Numbered from the stretch's first letter, positions 17,078 through 27,457 are shown. The stretch is DNA of 64,000 nucleotides from CAYVKY01 sp964452115 (GCA_964452115.1 CAYVKY010000001.1:9211-73210); one strand, 5' to 3'. Translations and numbers: made by a program. Notes: generated by a model from the sequence alone, not told the origin.

Positions 17078-19320
17078 TCCATAATCTCAGAAAGTGAATT
17101 ATTATACAGAGTTTTTAATTTGAATATGTCCAGATTGATTTCAGAATTTATCATTACGCATTTGCCCAGCACGTGGCCGATCTGCTCTGACTCTATCGAA
17201 TGTTTTATGCAAAGCGACTTTATCTTTTCAGCATTATTTTCATCTGATGATATTATTACTCGTGTCTGCGTTTCACCGAATAATTCAAAATCTTTTCTGT
17301 ATTTGTATCCGAATGCGGTTTTGCATCCGAGGTCTTTTTCATTATTGAGTATGCAGCATTCCATAAGTGCAACAGCCAGTCCGCCTTCTGCGATATCGTG
17401 TGCTGATTTTATCAGTTTGCTTTCCGCGAGTTCAACAAGCAGATTCTGAAGTCTTAATTCTTCATCCAGGTTAAGTTCGGGAGCGTCGCCAAGCACTTTG
17501 TTTATCCTGTGCATCAGGTATTCGCTGCCGCCGATTTCATTGCTCCTCTTGCCGAGCAGAATTATTACATCGCCTTCATCTTTAAAGTGCGAAGTAACAA
17601 CTTTCGAATCGTCTTCTATAAGTCCAAGCATTCCTATAACCGGAGTAGGGAAGATTGCATACTTCTGAGACTGGTTATAAAAGCTCACATTTCCGCCTGT
17701 AACCGGTGTATCGAATTTTCTGCAGGCATCGCCAATACCGCGTACTGCCTCAGTGAACTGATAATACACTTCGGGATTATACGGATTGCCGAAATTCAGG
17801 CAGTTCGTAATTGCAAGCGGTTTTGCGCCCGTACATGCAACATTTCTGGCGGATTCGGCAACTGCGATTGCGCCGCCTCTGTACGGATTCAGAAATGCAT
17901 ATCTTGAATTGCAGTCGGTTTTAAGTGCGATGCACTTATTCGTTTTTTTGATTTTCAAAACCGATGCATCGCCGCCGGGCAGAACGACTGTGTTTGTTCT
18001 GACTTGCTGGTCATATTGTCTGTACACCCAATTTTTGCTTGTGATATTCGGTGATGAAAGAAGTTCGATTGCAACCGGATTATATACCACCGGCTCATCA
18101 AGCTCAAACGGATTGAAATTAAGCGTTTTTTCCAAATAATCCGGACGCTTGATTTCCCTTGTGTAAACCGGCGCTCCGCCTCCGAGTACAAGCACATCTG
18201 CCGGAACATCAGCGGCAATTTCGCCATTATGATAAAGAATAATTCTGTCTTCGTCAATCACTTCACCGATTTCAACGCAATTTAAATCCCACTTTTTGAA
18301 AATATCTTTTACAATATTTTCTTTTCCTTTCTCTGCAACCAAAAGCATTCTCTCCTGCGATTCGGATAACATAATTTCATACGGGGACATATTTTTATCT
18401 CTGAGAGGAATCAGGTCAAGATTCAGTTTCATACCGCATTTTCCTTTTGCGCTCATTTCACTTGAAGAGCAGGTAATCCCGGCTGCTCCCATATCCTGAA
18501 TTCCGACAACTGCACCCGAGCGGATAACTTCGAGTGATGCTTCAAGCAATAGCTTTTCAGTGAACGGGTCTCCAACCTGAACGTTCGGTCTTTTTGATTC
18601 AGATTTTTCGGAAATTTCTTCTGACGCAAAAGTTGCGCCGTGTATGCCGTCCCGCCCCGTAGATGAACCTACAATAAATACAGGATTGCCTGCGCCTTTA
18701 GCGGTAGCCGATGCGGTTTCTCCTTTTTTTACAATGCCCACTGCCATTGCATTTACGAGCGGATTATCCTGATAACACTTGTCAAAATAAACTTCACCGC
18801 TTATAGTCGGCACACCGAAACAGTTGCCGTAATGTCCGATGCCTTCCACAACTCCCTTTACAAGATATTTTGTTCGGGGAATTTTTTCTGCATCGTCAGG
18901 AGAGGACGATTTTATTACACCGAATCTTAATGAATCCAGAGATGCAATAGGTCTTGCACCCATAGTAAAAATATCCCTGAGGATTCCGCCGACGCCAGTT
19001 GCCGCGCCCTGAAAAGGTTCCACAGCCGACGGGTGATTATGGGATTCGATTTTAAATGCGATTGCATAGTCTCCGCCGATATCAACCAATCCGGCGTTTT
19101 CTTCGCCTGCCGAAACCAGCAGCCTGCCGCCGCTTCTTGGCATAGTCTTAATCAGTCTGATGGAATTTTTGTAAGAGCAATGTTCGCTCCACATCACGGA
19201 AAATATTCCGAGTTCAGTGTAGTTCGGTACTCTGCCTAACACTTCAAGAATTCTCCGGTACTCTTCTTCATTTAACCCTAATTCTTTTGCTAAATCTATA
19301 TCAACAACTTTATCGTCCAT
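17074..19320 (-). CDS. purL: Phosphoribosylformylglycinamidine synthase subunit PurL
   Basis: A 748-residue enzyme of de novo purine synthesis that converts FGAR, ATP and glutamine-derived ammonia to FGAM. The length and lack of a glutaminase domain mark the small bacterial PurL that works with separate PurQ and PurS (not in this window). Motifs include 'MWSEHCSYKNS', 'AFKIESHNHPS', 'GAATGVGGILRDIFTMGARP', 'GIQDMGAAGITC' and 'SAHDIAEGGLAVAL'. It heads a co-directional run into the Mla genes, overlapping the next gene by four bases. Confidence 0.97.
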   Translation of the reverse strand: MDDKVVDIDLAKELGLNEEEYRRILEVLGRVPNYTELGIFSVMWSEHCSYKNSIRLIKTMPRSGGRLLVSAGEENAGLVDIGGDYAIAFKIESHNHPSAVEPFQGAATGVGGILRDIFTMGARPIASLDSLRFGVIKSSSPDDAEKIPRTKYLVKGVVEGIGHYGNCFGVPTISGEVYFDKCYQDNPLVNAMAVGIVKKGETASATAKGAGNPVFIVGSSTGRDGIHGATFASEEISEKSESKRPNVQVGDPFTEKLLLEASLEVIRSGAVVGIQDMGAAGITCSSSEMSAKGKCGMKLNLDLIPLRDKNMSPYEIMLSESQERMLLVAEKGKENIVKDIFKKWDLNCVEIGEVIDEDRIILYHNGEIAADVPADVLVLGGGAPVYTREIKRPDYLEKTLNFNPFELDEPVVYNPVAIELLSSPNITSKNWVYRQYDQQVRTNTVVLPGGDASVLKIKKTNKCIALKTDCNSRYAFLNPYRGGAIAVAESARNVACTGAKPLAITNCLNFGNPYNPEVYYQFTEAVRGIGDACRKFDTPVTGGNVSFYNQSQKYAIFPTPVIGMLGLIEDDSKVVTSHFKDEGDVIILLGKRSNEIGGSEYLMHRINKVLGDAPELNLDEELRLQNLLVELAESKLIKSAHDIAEGGLAVALMECCILNNEKDLGCKTAFGYKYRKDFELFGETQTRVIISSDENNAEKIKSLCIKHSIESEQIGHVLGKCVMINSEINLDIFKLKTLYNNSLSEIME

Positions 19321-19396
19321 TTTTCTGAAGTTTATTTCGTGTAAGAGATAAATTAAATAAATTTACTCACGTTAAAAAGTCAAAGTGAAAATAAAA

Positions 19397-19429
19397 AAAT
19401 GCCATTTTAATAAAAATAAAATGGCATTT
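19397..19429 (-). terminator. Intrinsic terminator after metK
   Basis: A perfect 13-bp stem (19397-19409 with 19417-19429) and a 7-base loop. On the minus strand it is followed by a T-rich stretch beginning with T, which continues as T-A-T-T-T-T. It lies 28 bases past the metK stop and upstream of purL. Confidence 0.88.
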
Positions 19430-19457
19430 AAAAAATAAATTATTCTGATTTCAGAAA

Positions 19458-20603
19458 CTATTTTACTGCGTTTCTGAATATATCTGTCATATCTGTTTTT
19501 TCCCAGGTAAAGTCTTTGTCTTTCCTTCCGAAATGTCCGTATGAAGCAGTCTTCTGATAAATCGGTCTGAGCAGGTCAAGACGTTTTATTATACCTTTAG
19601 GAGTAAGGTCTATTTCTTTTCTAATTATTTTTGCAATTTCTAAATCAGGAATAATTCCCGTTCCGTTCGTATCAACAAAAATCGAAACCGGCTGCGGAAC
19701 GCCGATTGCATACGAAAGCTGAATCAGACATTCCGAAGCAATTTTTGATGCAACGATATTTTTGGCAACGTGACGCGCTGCGTATGCTGCGCTTCTGTCA
19801 ACCTTTGAAGGGTCTTTTCCTGAAAATGCACCGCCTCCGTGAGGGGCTCTTCCGCCGTAAGTATCAACTATAATTTTTCTTCCGGTTAAGCCGGTGTCTC
19901 CATGCGGTCCGCCGATTTCAAATCTGCCTGTCGGATTTACATAAATTTTTAATTTCTTATCAATGAGATATTCAGGAATTATTTTATTAATAACATACTT
20001 TATCACATCATATTTAATCTGCTTCTGAGATACGTCGCCGTCGTGCTGTGTAGAAATTACAATCGTGTCAACTCTTACCGGCTTATTGTTATCATCATAT
20101 TCAATTGTTACCTGCGATTTCGAATCGGGTCTTAGGTAAGGCATAATCGTTCTGTCTTTCTTTCTTATATCGGCAAGCTTTTTTACGAGTTTGTGTGCAT
20201 ACATCAATGTCATAGGCATCAGTTCGGGAGTTTCATCAACGGCATATCCGAACATCATACCCTGATCTCCTGCGCCGCCTTTATCTACACCCATCGAAAT
20301 ATCGGGGGACTGAGAATTAATTGCTGACAGTACATTGATTGACTTTGCGTCAAAATGATATTCACCTTTGGTATATCCAATCTGAGCAACAACCCTGCGG
20401 ACGATTTCAGGTACGTTCACGTAGGATTTTGTTGTGATTTCACCGCCTACAAGCACCAATCCGGTTGCGCAAAAAGTTTCGCAGGCAACCCTTGCATTTT
20501 TATCTTCTGTTAATATGCTGTCCAAAACAGCATCAGATATCTGGTCACATACTTTATCCGGATGTCCTTCGCTTACAGATTCCGACGTGAAAAAATATGC
20601 CAT
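19458..20603 (-). CDS. metK: S-adenosylmethionine synthetase
   Basis: A 381-residue cytoplasmic enzyme making S-adenosylmethionine from methionine and ATP. Signatures are '[15 protein letters not shown]' near the N-terminus, '[12 protein letters not shown]' (adenine-binding) and '[19 protein letters not shown]' (phosphate loop). Length matches the family. The start is supported by AAAGGA on the minus strand upstream. Together with ahcY in this window it represents the methyl-cycle genes. No SAM riboswitch fits in the 60-base upstream gap. Confidence 0.98.
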   Translation of the reverse strand: MAYFFTSESVSEGHPDKVCDQISDAVLDSILTEDKNARVACETFCATGLVLVGGEITTKSYVNVPEIVRRVVAQIGYTKGEYHFDAKSINVLSAINSQSPDISMGVDKGGAGDQGMMFGYAVDETPELMPMTLMYAHKLVKKLADIRKKDRTIMPYLRPDSKSQVTIEYDDNNKPVRVDTIVISTQHDGDVSQKQIKYDVIKYVINKIIPEYLIDKKLKIYVNPTGRFEIGGPHGDTGLTGRKIIVDTYGGRAPHGGGAFSGKDPSKVDRSAAYAARHVAKNIVASKIASECLIQLSYAIGVPQPVSIFVDTNGTGIIPDLEIAKIIRKEIDLTPKGIIKRLDLLRPIYQKTASYGHFGRKDKDFTWEKTDMTDIFRNAVK

Positions 20604-20637
20604 GAAAATTTCCTTTCAATTATTTATAAAATATTAA

Positions 20638-20645
20638 CAAATATA
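20638..20645 (-). promoter_or_regulatory. Putative -7 box for metK (TATATTTG)
   Basis: On the minus strand TATATTTG matches the Bacteroidota -7 consensus TAnnTTTG and lies 34 bases before the metK start. No convincing -33 TTG was seen at the expected distance, so this is weak. Confidence 0.35.
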
Positions 20646-20663
20646 ACATAATTCTGAAAAATA

Positions 20664-22652
20664 TTAAATATAAAGATTTGTCTGAATTGACATAAGTAAA
20701 ATTTCAGCAATGTCTTTTATCTTCACTTCATCTGATTTTTCTTTTGCTTTTATTCCATCCGAAAGCATTGTCATACAGAAGGGGCAGGCAGTTGCGACTG
20801 TCGAAGCGCCTGTGCCAATAGCTTCTTCCGTCCTTTCAATGTTTACGCGTTTGCCTTCGGTTTCTTCCATAAACATTCGTCCGCCGCCCGCTCCGCAGCA
20901 AAAACCTTTTGACTCTGAGCGGGACATTTCAATCAGTTCAGCACCTTCCACCGCCCTGACAATCTCTCTCGGAGAATTATAAATTGAGTTATATCTGCCT
21001 AGATAGCAGGAGTCGTGATATGTGATTTTTTCATTCAAAGGTTTAACGGTTCTTATTTTACCGTCTTTCAGAAGTGAAGCTATATATTCGGAATGGTGAT
21101 GAACTTCGAGTTCAAGTCCGGATTTTTTGTATTCATTCTTCAAAGAATGAAGGCAATGAGGACAGGTGACAACAACTTTTTTCACATTATATTTCCTGAA
21201 TGTTTCTATGTTCGACGTGATGAACTGCTGCGCAAGGAATTCATTACCGAGTCTTCTGGCAGTATCTCCGTTGCATTTTTCTTCGCGTCCGAGCACACCG
21301 AATTTAATTTTTGCTTCAGACATTATTTTTGCAAATGACTTGGTAACATTTCTGTATCGTTTGTCAAATGCTCCTGCGCATCCGACCCAGAAAAGTACGT
21401 CAACATTATCTGCATTTCCGGCTTCTGACATTTTGACCAGAGTGTTCTCTGGATATTCATTTAAAAATTCTTCAATCCATTCTTCCCTAGATTCACTGCC
21501 GAAAGCCCACGGCGATTCATTGTTTTCCAGATTGCGGAATACTGTGTTCAGTTCCTGAGGAAAATCTGATTCCATCATTGCCAGATTTCTGCGCATATCA
21601 ACAATTGATGTAACGTGGTCAATCATTACAGGGCATTCCTCGACGCAGGCTGCACAAGTGGTGCAAGCCCATAATTCCTGCGGGGAGATATAACCCGCAA
21701 CGAGAGTTTTATCATCAACGGCTTCTTTATCATGAGCGCGTTTTCTTATCTGAGTAACAATCAGTTTCGGGTTCAGAAGTTTGCCTGTGCTGTTTGCAGG
21801 ACACGCTTCAGTGCATCTGCCGCACTCCGTGCAGGTAAATCCGTCCAATATCTGCTTCCATGATAAATCCTGTACGTCTCTTGCACCATACTGAGTGATG
21901 CTCTCATCTTCAAAATTCATCGGCTTCAATATATTCTTGTCGTCTATGTTGATATTCGAAAGATAAACATTCGGCAGGGAAGTGAGTACGTGGAGATGTT
22001 TTGAATACGGAAGATAATTAAGGAAAAATAAAATTATTATATTATGAGCCCATAAAAATACCTGCATCAGTTCAAATGAACTGCCTGAAAATAACCCTGA
22101 AATAGATTTTGAAACCGGTCTGAATCCTGTTGATTCCCCGAGCAGAATTTTTTCAATATTAGAACCGAACATCGTTAACATAATCATTATAATCAGAAAA
22201 AGTATAAATGCAGCGTCAAGTCTTGAATGGAGGTCAACTTTCTTTAACCTTTCAGGTGTGCCGATAAACCTTCTGACAAGTGATATTGATGCGGCAACAA
22301 GTACCAGTCCGCCGAATAAATCTTCCGTGCCTGTTATGATATTATAAAAAAATCCGGTGAAAGCAAAAGTGAATTCCGGAAAAAATATCTGCATAAATCC
22401 TTCAATCACCATCAAAAGAAGAACGAGAAATCCCCAGAATATGCAAACGTGCAGAATGCCTGCAAACTTTTTTCTGAAAAGTTTTGCATTAAGAATGCCA
22501 TAGATAAAAAGATTTTTTAAACGAGCAGGAATATTACCGGAACGGGATTCGGGTTTTCCAACCTTAATCATTTTGATTAATCTGCCGAGTGAATAAACAA
22601 ATAATCCCAGCGATAAAATAAGAATAACAGCAAATATTAATTTCGTTGCCAT
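20664..22652 (-). CDS. Membrane Fe-S oxidoreductase, probable ETF:menaquinone oxidoreductase
   Basis: A 662-residue protein combining an N-terminal membrane part (about residues 1-220, five or six helices, like the nitrate reductase gamma/cytochrome b-type subunit), two 4Fe-4S sites ('CTECGRCTEACP' near residue 273 and 'CTTCAACVEECP' near 328), and two CCG (heterodisulfide reductase) domains with 'CPHCLHSLKNEY' and 'CCGAGGGRMF'. Proteins of this architecture (DUF224/HdrD-like, sometimes called EMO) are thought to carry electrons from electron-transfer flavoprotein to menaquinone. The etfB-etfA pair lies 8 kb away in the window. Function is inferred from family and context. Confidence 0.82.
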   Translation of the reverse strand: MATKLIFAVILILSLGLFVYSLGRLIKMIKVGKPESRSGNIPARLKNLFIYGILNAKLFRKKFAGILHVCIFWGFLVLLLMVIEGFMQIFFPEFTFAFTGFFYNIITGTEDLFGGLVLVAASISLVRRFIGTPERLKKVDLHSRLDAAFILFLIIMIMLTMFGSNIEKILLGESTGFRPVSKSISGLFSGSSFELMQVFLWAHNIIILFFLNYLPYSKHLHVLTSLPNVYLSNINIDDKNILKPMNFEDESITQYGARDVQDLSWKQILDGFTCTECGRCTEACPANSTGKLLNPKLIVTQIRKRAHDKEAVDDKTLVAGYISPQELWACTTCAACVEECPVMIDHVTSIVDMRRNLAMMESDFPQELNTVFRNLENNESPWAFGSESREEWIEEFLNEYPENTLVKMSEAGNADNVDVLFWVGCAGAFDKRYRNVTKSFAKIMSEAKIKFGVLGREEKCNGDTARRLGNEFLAQQFITSNIETFRKYNVKKVVVTCPHCLHSLKNEYKKSGLELEVHHHSEYIASLLKDGKIRTVKPLNEKITYHDSCYLGRYNSIYNSPREIVRAVEGAELIEMSRSESKGFCCGAGGGRMFMEETEGKRVNIERTEEAIGTGASTVATACPFCMTMLSDGIKAKEKSDEVKIKDIAEILLMSIQTNLYI

Positions 22653-22716
22653 AGATATTTTTTAGGTGATAATAAATTGTAAGATATTTTAAATCGGGAT
22701 ATGTTTCAAGTGATAA

Positions 22717-25700
22717 TTAAAGAAAACCGTTATTTTTTCTGATGTCATCTAAAACTTCTTTGTAGAAGGGACTCTTTTCAAGTATGCGGTCGTTTCCGAG
22801 AATTATCAGATTGTGTTTTGCACGTGAAAGTGCAACGTTGAGTTTCCTGTCGGTGCTTTTATCATAAGTCAGTGACTGAAAATTTTTCAGCTGGTGAACA
22901 TTATAAACGCATAAAGAAAAAAATATAATATCCTTTTCCGAACCCTGAAATCTTTCAATTGTGTCAATCTGAATTTTATCAAAAAAAGATAACCTGTTCA
23001 GGGTTTTATTCAGCCTGTTGATTTGTTTGCGCCATGGTGTTACAATTCCGATTGAATCATTGCTGATTTCAATTCCTGATTTTTCAAATTCTTTCAGAAT
23101 GTTTAAAATGTGTTCTGCTTCTTCGCTGCCGGCACCTTCATCCGACAACTGTTTTGTCGGTATGAAAATCGTACGGCTCTTAGATAATATCCTGCCGATA
23201 TCCGAATGCAATGAAGCAAAAACATTCTCCGCGCAAGTCTGAGATGAAAGCGCGGGTTTTAACTTATTATTATAGTTATGATTTACCAGCTCGGCAATCT
23301 CATTGTGCATCCTGAAATGATATTCGAGTGTGCCGTAACTCTCAGTCCATTTATTTTTTTTACAGATTTCAAACAGCCTTTCAAAAAGCGAAACTCTCAA
23401 ATCATAAATTCCTATTTTGTTTAAATCCTCATCTTCCACGATGCAGAATTTTTCGCTCTGAGAAACTACTGCGGGCAACTGTTTGTGGTCGCCGATAAGA
23501 ATAAATCTTTCAGCATCGGAGAGAATTCCAATCAGCATCGGCTCCGTAAGCTGGCTCGCTTCATCAATGATAACGGTTCTGATTTTTTTGATTCCCGAAA
23601 TTTCTTTTCTTTTATTTATGAAAGAGTGAACCGTTGAGAGTATAATTCTGTTCGATGAAATTCTGTTTCTGATTTCTTCAAAATTATTTTCCTCTACAAT
23701 TTTATTCAGCAGATATTCACTGCCGCTTCCGTCATCGCCAAGTCTGATAAAACCGATATTGTTTTTTATAAGATTCTGAGCAATTTCATTCACAGCCCTG
23801 TTTGTAAAAGATAAAATTGCGATATCGCCAAAGCGCTTTTCATCGTCAAGCATTGAGGAAGTGATATTCATAAGTATCTTTGATGTCTTGCCTGTGCCCG
23901 GCGGTCCCTGAAGTATATAGTAATCGTCTGCCGATAGAGCCTGCTTTACAATCAGATTTTGATTTTCATTTAAATTATCCGAATGGTAAGGGTAATCCGT
24001 AACAGCAGGCTTTTTCATTCCGAAGAGCAATTTATATCTATTCCCCGATAGGAATTCAAAAATTGACTGAAGCTGATAGTTATATCCAGCTTCCATGATA
24101 TCGTGCTCAAGAACCCATCCTTCATTTGCGGCTAATTTATCCGTATTAATCTGCTTGTTCCGGAGCGAAATTACTATCGTTTTATTTGTGCAGGATTCGA
24201 TTGTACATTTGAAAAGTTCGTTTTTAATGGGCGAAATATTTCCTCCGTTTTCCGGATATAAAATTCCGATATCGCCTTCACGGAAATTATGTACATTATT
24301 TCCCGAACGGATGATGAATTCGAATAAACCGGTTTCCTTATCAAATGATTTCAGTTCAAGACCCGTTAATAAACCCGAGTTATTTTCCTTTTGCGGAAGG
24401 GGAGTTTTCCAAAGCCCGCTGAATCCGTATTCGGGAAAATCGTTGTAGGAATCAGCACCTGTTTTCAGGGTTTTAATTTCCTTAAAAATAAATTTTGTGA
24501 AATAGCGGAAATATTTTTTCACAACTTCATTTGCAGCATCATACGCTCTGAAAAAATCTTTGAAGACAACGCTCGAAAAGTCAGGAAATTTCCGTACATC
24601 GGTATTTCTTAAATTTTCAAATTCCGAAAAATCACCTTCGCTTAAAAGATGTTCCATATAAACGAGCTGATTGCGGATAAGCAGAAAATCCTGATTCACA
24701 TACGAATTGTTGCTGCAGTTTCTCAGACAGTTATCATCTGCAGCGGAATACATAATCGCGCTCGTACCTTTTCTGCCGCTGCCATAAACGCTGGCAAGCA
24801 GAAGATTGTATCCAACAACCTGCATTCTGTGATTAATCCATAAGTCGTGATTCGGGGGACTTCCGCTTTTTAGTTCGAGAATATTAATTTCGTTTTTTTC
24901 TTTGTTTTTAAACAGCACATCAAGCCTTCCCTGAATTCCGAAATAAGGCGAAATAAAAAATGGTTCAATATAATAATCATACTTTTTCAGGTATGAGGTA
25001 ATATACTGAAGATTTTTCAATTGAGAATTAACCTTTTGATTGATTCCCGCCAAATCGCCGTCTGACAACTGCAGCGCAGTCCAGATATAATCTTTCAGAA
25101 CCCGGTTCGTAATATCTGCGGCGGCTTTATCATTATCCGTCAGATTGTTATCCAGAATTTCATTAACAATTTTGCCCGCCAAAATTGCAGGCGCCGGAAT
25201 CTGCGTCATAAATTTTCTCAGAATCCCGAGTCCCGCACATTTTGTCGAATTAGAAAAACATTCCGCTATGGCTGTCACGTCAATAAGGTAATCGCCGTTC
25301 ACAATTATTAATGTATCAGGCGCCGTGGTATAAAGATTTTCTTTGTCCGGAATTTTATGAATGCTGAAAATATCAAGACTGCAAAACTTATACATAGTCT
25401 TTACATTTTCGGAAAGCGGCTCATAAATATTGATGTTCAGTTTATTGTCGGTGTTATCTGAATCCTGACAGTATATCGTGTAATACTTTTTATTTGTTGA
25501 AGAAAATTTAACCTTGCTGATAGACAGCACAACAACGCTGAGATATCCTATATGTAATTTTTCTTTTTTCGGCTTCTCGGCGAGTTTGATGTTTTTTACT
25601 TCATCGGCAAGCATTTTGAATTCAGGAATAATTTCAACTCCCGAAAATTCATAAACCGCTTCGCATAAAGTTACAAATGATTTTTTTAATTTAAGGTCTT

Positions 25701-25992
25701 TATCTTTTTCATCACCGGCTTGTCCGTGAATAAGTTTATTCGCAAAAAGCCTGAGTCCGTTTATATCCCTCTGAAGTGAATCGTCTATGTCGTATTTTTC
25801 TTTAATAAAGCAAATCCGCTGGAAAATGTTTCCGAATGATTGAGGTTCGGCAGAGGTGATATCGATATAAATGCTTTCCAGTATGATGCGAAGATGCATT
25901 ATTTTTTCATCAAACACCAAATCCAGATTGTACAACTCCTGCAGGTCTGTGTAAAATTTACCGGCTTTGTCTTTATCCAATAGATTAATCAT
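22717..25992 (-). CDS. Nuclease-helicase: PD-(D/E)XK-like domain fused to SF1 Upf1/Dna2-type helicase
   Basis: A 1091-residue protein. Residues about 345-400 contain a RecB/Cas4-like nuclease core: 'GRLDVLF', then 'NILELKSGSPP' (E-x-K near residue 371) and a downstream 'HRMQVVGYNLL' matching QxxxY. The C-terminal half is a superfamily 1B helicase: Walker A 'GPPGTGKT' (near residue 695), motif II 'VIIDEASQLTEP', motif III 'GDHKQLPAVV', 'YHFRMHNEI', 'TIERFQGSEKDIIFF' and 'NVALSRAKHNLIILGN'. This resembles Dna2 or the TM0106-type nuclease-helicases; a four-Cys iron-sulfur cluster is not clearly present. The first 340 residues were not assigned. It ends the coaX operon, overlapping the preceding gene by eight bases. 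Roles in DNA repair, RNA processing or defence are all possible. Confidence 0.82.
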   Translation of the reverse strand: MINLLDKDKAGKFYTDLQELYNLDLVFDEKIMHLRIILESIYIDITSAEPQSFGNIFQRICFIKEKYDIDDSLQRDINGLRLFANKLIHGQAGDEKDKDLKLKKSFVTLCEAVYEFSGVEIIPEFKMLADEVKNIKLAEKPKKEKLHIGYLSVVVLSISKVKFSSTNKKYYTIYCQDSDNTDNKLNINIYEPLSENVKTMYKFCSLDIFSIHKIPDKENLYTTAPDTLIIVNGDYLIDVTAIAECFSNSTKCAGLGILRKFMTQIPAPAILAGKIVNEILDNNLTDNDKAAADITNRVLKDYIWTALQLSDGDLAGINQKVNSQLKNLQYITSYLKKYDYYIEPFFISPYFGIQGRLDVLFKNKEKNEINILELKSGSPPNHDLWINHRMQVVGYNLLLASVYGSGRKGTSAIMYSAADDNCLRNCSNNSYVNQDFLLIRNQLVYMEHLLSEGDFSEFENLRNTDVRKFPDFSSVVFKDFFRAYDAANEVVKKYFRYFTKFIFKEIKTLKTGADSYNDFPEYGFSGLWKTPLPQKENNSGLLTGLELKSFDKETGLFEFIIRSGNNVHNFREGDIGILYPENGGNISPIKNELFKCTIESCTNKTIVISLRNKQINTDKLAANEGWVLEHDIMEAGYNYQLQSIFEFLSGNRYKLLFGMKKPAVTDYPYHSDNLNENQNLIVKQALSADDYYILQGPPGTGKTSKILMNITSSMLDDEKRFGDIAILSFTNRAVNEIAQNLIKNNIGFIRLGDDGSGSEYLLNKIVEENNFEEIRNRISSNRIILSTVHSFINKRKEISGIKKIRTVIIDEASQLTEPMLIGILSDAERFILIGDHKQLPAVVSQSEKFCIVEDEDLNKIGIYDLRVSLFERLFEICKKNKWTESYGTLEYHFRMHNEIAELVNHNYNNKLKPALSSQTCAENVFASLHSDIGRILSKSRTIFIPTKQLSDEGAGSEEAEHILNILKEFEKSGIEISNDSIGIVTPWRKQINRLNKTLNRLSFFDKIQIDTIERFQGSEKDIIFFSLCVYNVHQLKNFQSLTYDKSTDRKLNVALSRAKHNLIILGNDRILEKSPFYKEVLDDIRKNNGFL

Positions 25993-27457
25993 TTCCTCGT
26001 GATTTCAGGAATATTTTTATCTGTGTGTTTTCAAATGCATTCTGCTCCGATGTAAGATATTCAATTATTTTTCTTGAGCGTTCGCTTGTGAAATTATAAA
26101 ATTTGTTGACAGGAAAATCATCAGAATGGTCGCGGTAAACTTTTATCGAATCAATCATCTTCAGTGTCGTATCAGCCTCAAGGTCTCTCAGCATAAGGTC
26201 GCTTTCGGTAAAAGGTGTCCCGTCCAGAGATGCTTCCCAGATAATAAACGCTTTATCAAGAGATTTCAAAGTTTTTTTGTTCATTTTGTGGAAAAAACTG
26301 TAATCGCAGTAAGGCATATCAAATGCAACCGATGACTGATATAAATCCGTCATTACGGGATAATCAGGATATTTCTGATTCCTAAGTGAAGCAATATTTT
26401 CACATACCGAATCAATTTCATATTTGGTATGTAAAGGTGTGAGAAACGGTCCGCTTGCAAAAAGAAGCAGAATCAATAAAATAAAAACAGAAATATTAAT
26501 ATATTTTATTTTAAAAAGATTCAGAAAATATCCGATACCCGCTGCGGAGAATATTCCGAGCATCGGACCGACAACGGAAATGTATCTTATCTGACCGATG
26601 CTGCAGGTGGCATTAAATGTGTCAAGTGCGGCAAGTGTATGCCCCGCAATGCCGCCAATTAATATAAGTAACGGTAAAATCCAATCCGAAATACTTTTTT
26701 TTATCACAAGTATTATGATTGCAGCAAAGAAAAACAATATATTCACGATACCGAAAGTTTTCGGCGAAAATACAATATAGTGATACCATTTAATACCTGA
26801 TGTGATTCTCGGCAGGTTGCTGTGAAGTCCGAATATTTTAAAAATATGCAGTGCGTCTCCCGTGATTGCCAACGATACAAAATACCAAATCAAGGGACCA
26901 ATCAGTGCAAGAGGGATGACATACCATTTTTTTCTGAAAAGCAGAAACAGAACTATTAAACCGCATACAAAAAAATATTCAGTTCTGAAAAGAAATGTAA
27001 AGGACGAAACAATAACAGACCAGCTGAAATTACCTTTAATGTAAAGATAATATGAAAAAATTATAAGGAAAGCTGTCGGAAGTTCTGCAAGGGCAGTAAA
27101 AGAAATATTAAATAATACAGGCTGAAAACCAATTGCGAGCAGAGCCCATTCGGGATGCGGAATGTTTTTGAATTTTAAAATTTTATAGCCGAAGATTGCA
27201 GTCAGGTTAAAAATTATTGCAGCCGTAATCTGAACCGCTTTGTAATTCAACTGAGCGGGAAGTGCATAGAGCATCACTCTGCCGAGCCTTGCCCACGAAC
27301 TTATAATGTAATGCGGCATCTGATAAAAGTGCCTGTTGTAAACATAATGGCAGCCGTCATCAATAAAATAGAATCCCGGCGATAATACCAGCCAGATAAT
27401 TTGCACTACGATGAGCGCTGCAAGTAATATCAGAAAGTTTTTATTTTCTTTTATCAT
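25985..27457 (-). CDS. Polytopic membrane protein, GT-C glycosyltransferase-like
   Basis: A 490-residue protein with about ten membrane helices over residues 8-345 and a soluble C-terminal part. An acidic pair in the first periplasmic loop, 'FYFIDDGCHYVYNRHF', resembles the catalytic acidic motif of GT-C (ArnT/PMT-like) enzymes that use polyprenyl-linked sugars. No specific family was recognised, so sugar transfer is inferred from topology and motif. It shares one base with the YjbQ gene and overlaps the helicase gene by eight bases. Confidence 0.7.
   Translation of the reverse strand: MIKENKNFLILLAALIVVQIIWLVLSPGFYFIDDGCHYVYNRHFYQMPHYIISSWARLGRVMLYALPAQLNYKAVQITAAIIFNLTAIFGYKILKFKNIPHPEWALLAIGFQPVLFNISFTALAELPTAFLIIFSYYLYIKGNFSWSVIVSSFTFLFRTEYFFVCGLIVLFLLFRKKWYVIPLALIGPLIWYFVSLAITGDALHIFKIFGLHSNLPRITSGIKWYHYIVFSPKTFGIVNILFFFAAIIILVIKKSISDWILPLLILIGGIAGHTLAALDTFNATCSIGQIRYISVVGPMLGIFSAAGIGYFLNLFKIKYINISVFILLILLLFASGPFLTPLHTKYEIDSVCENIASLRNQKYPDYPVMTDLYQSSVAFDMPYCDYSFFHKMNKKTLKSLDKAFIIWEASLDGTPFTESDLMLRDLEADTTLKMIDSIKVYRDHSDDFPVNKFYNFTSERSRKIIEYLTSEQNAFENTQIKIFLKSRGND

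Noticed and set aside
17120..18499. Several plus-strand frames of 67-132 codons opposite purL
   Set aside because: They are antisense shadows of a fully conserved purL and show no motif of their own.
20604..20663. Possible SAM riboswitch before metK
   Set aside because: The gap is only 60 bases, AT-rich and without the conserved helices.
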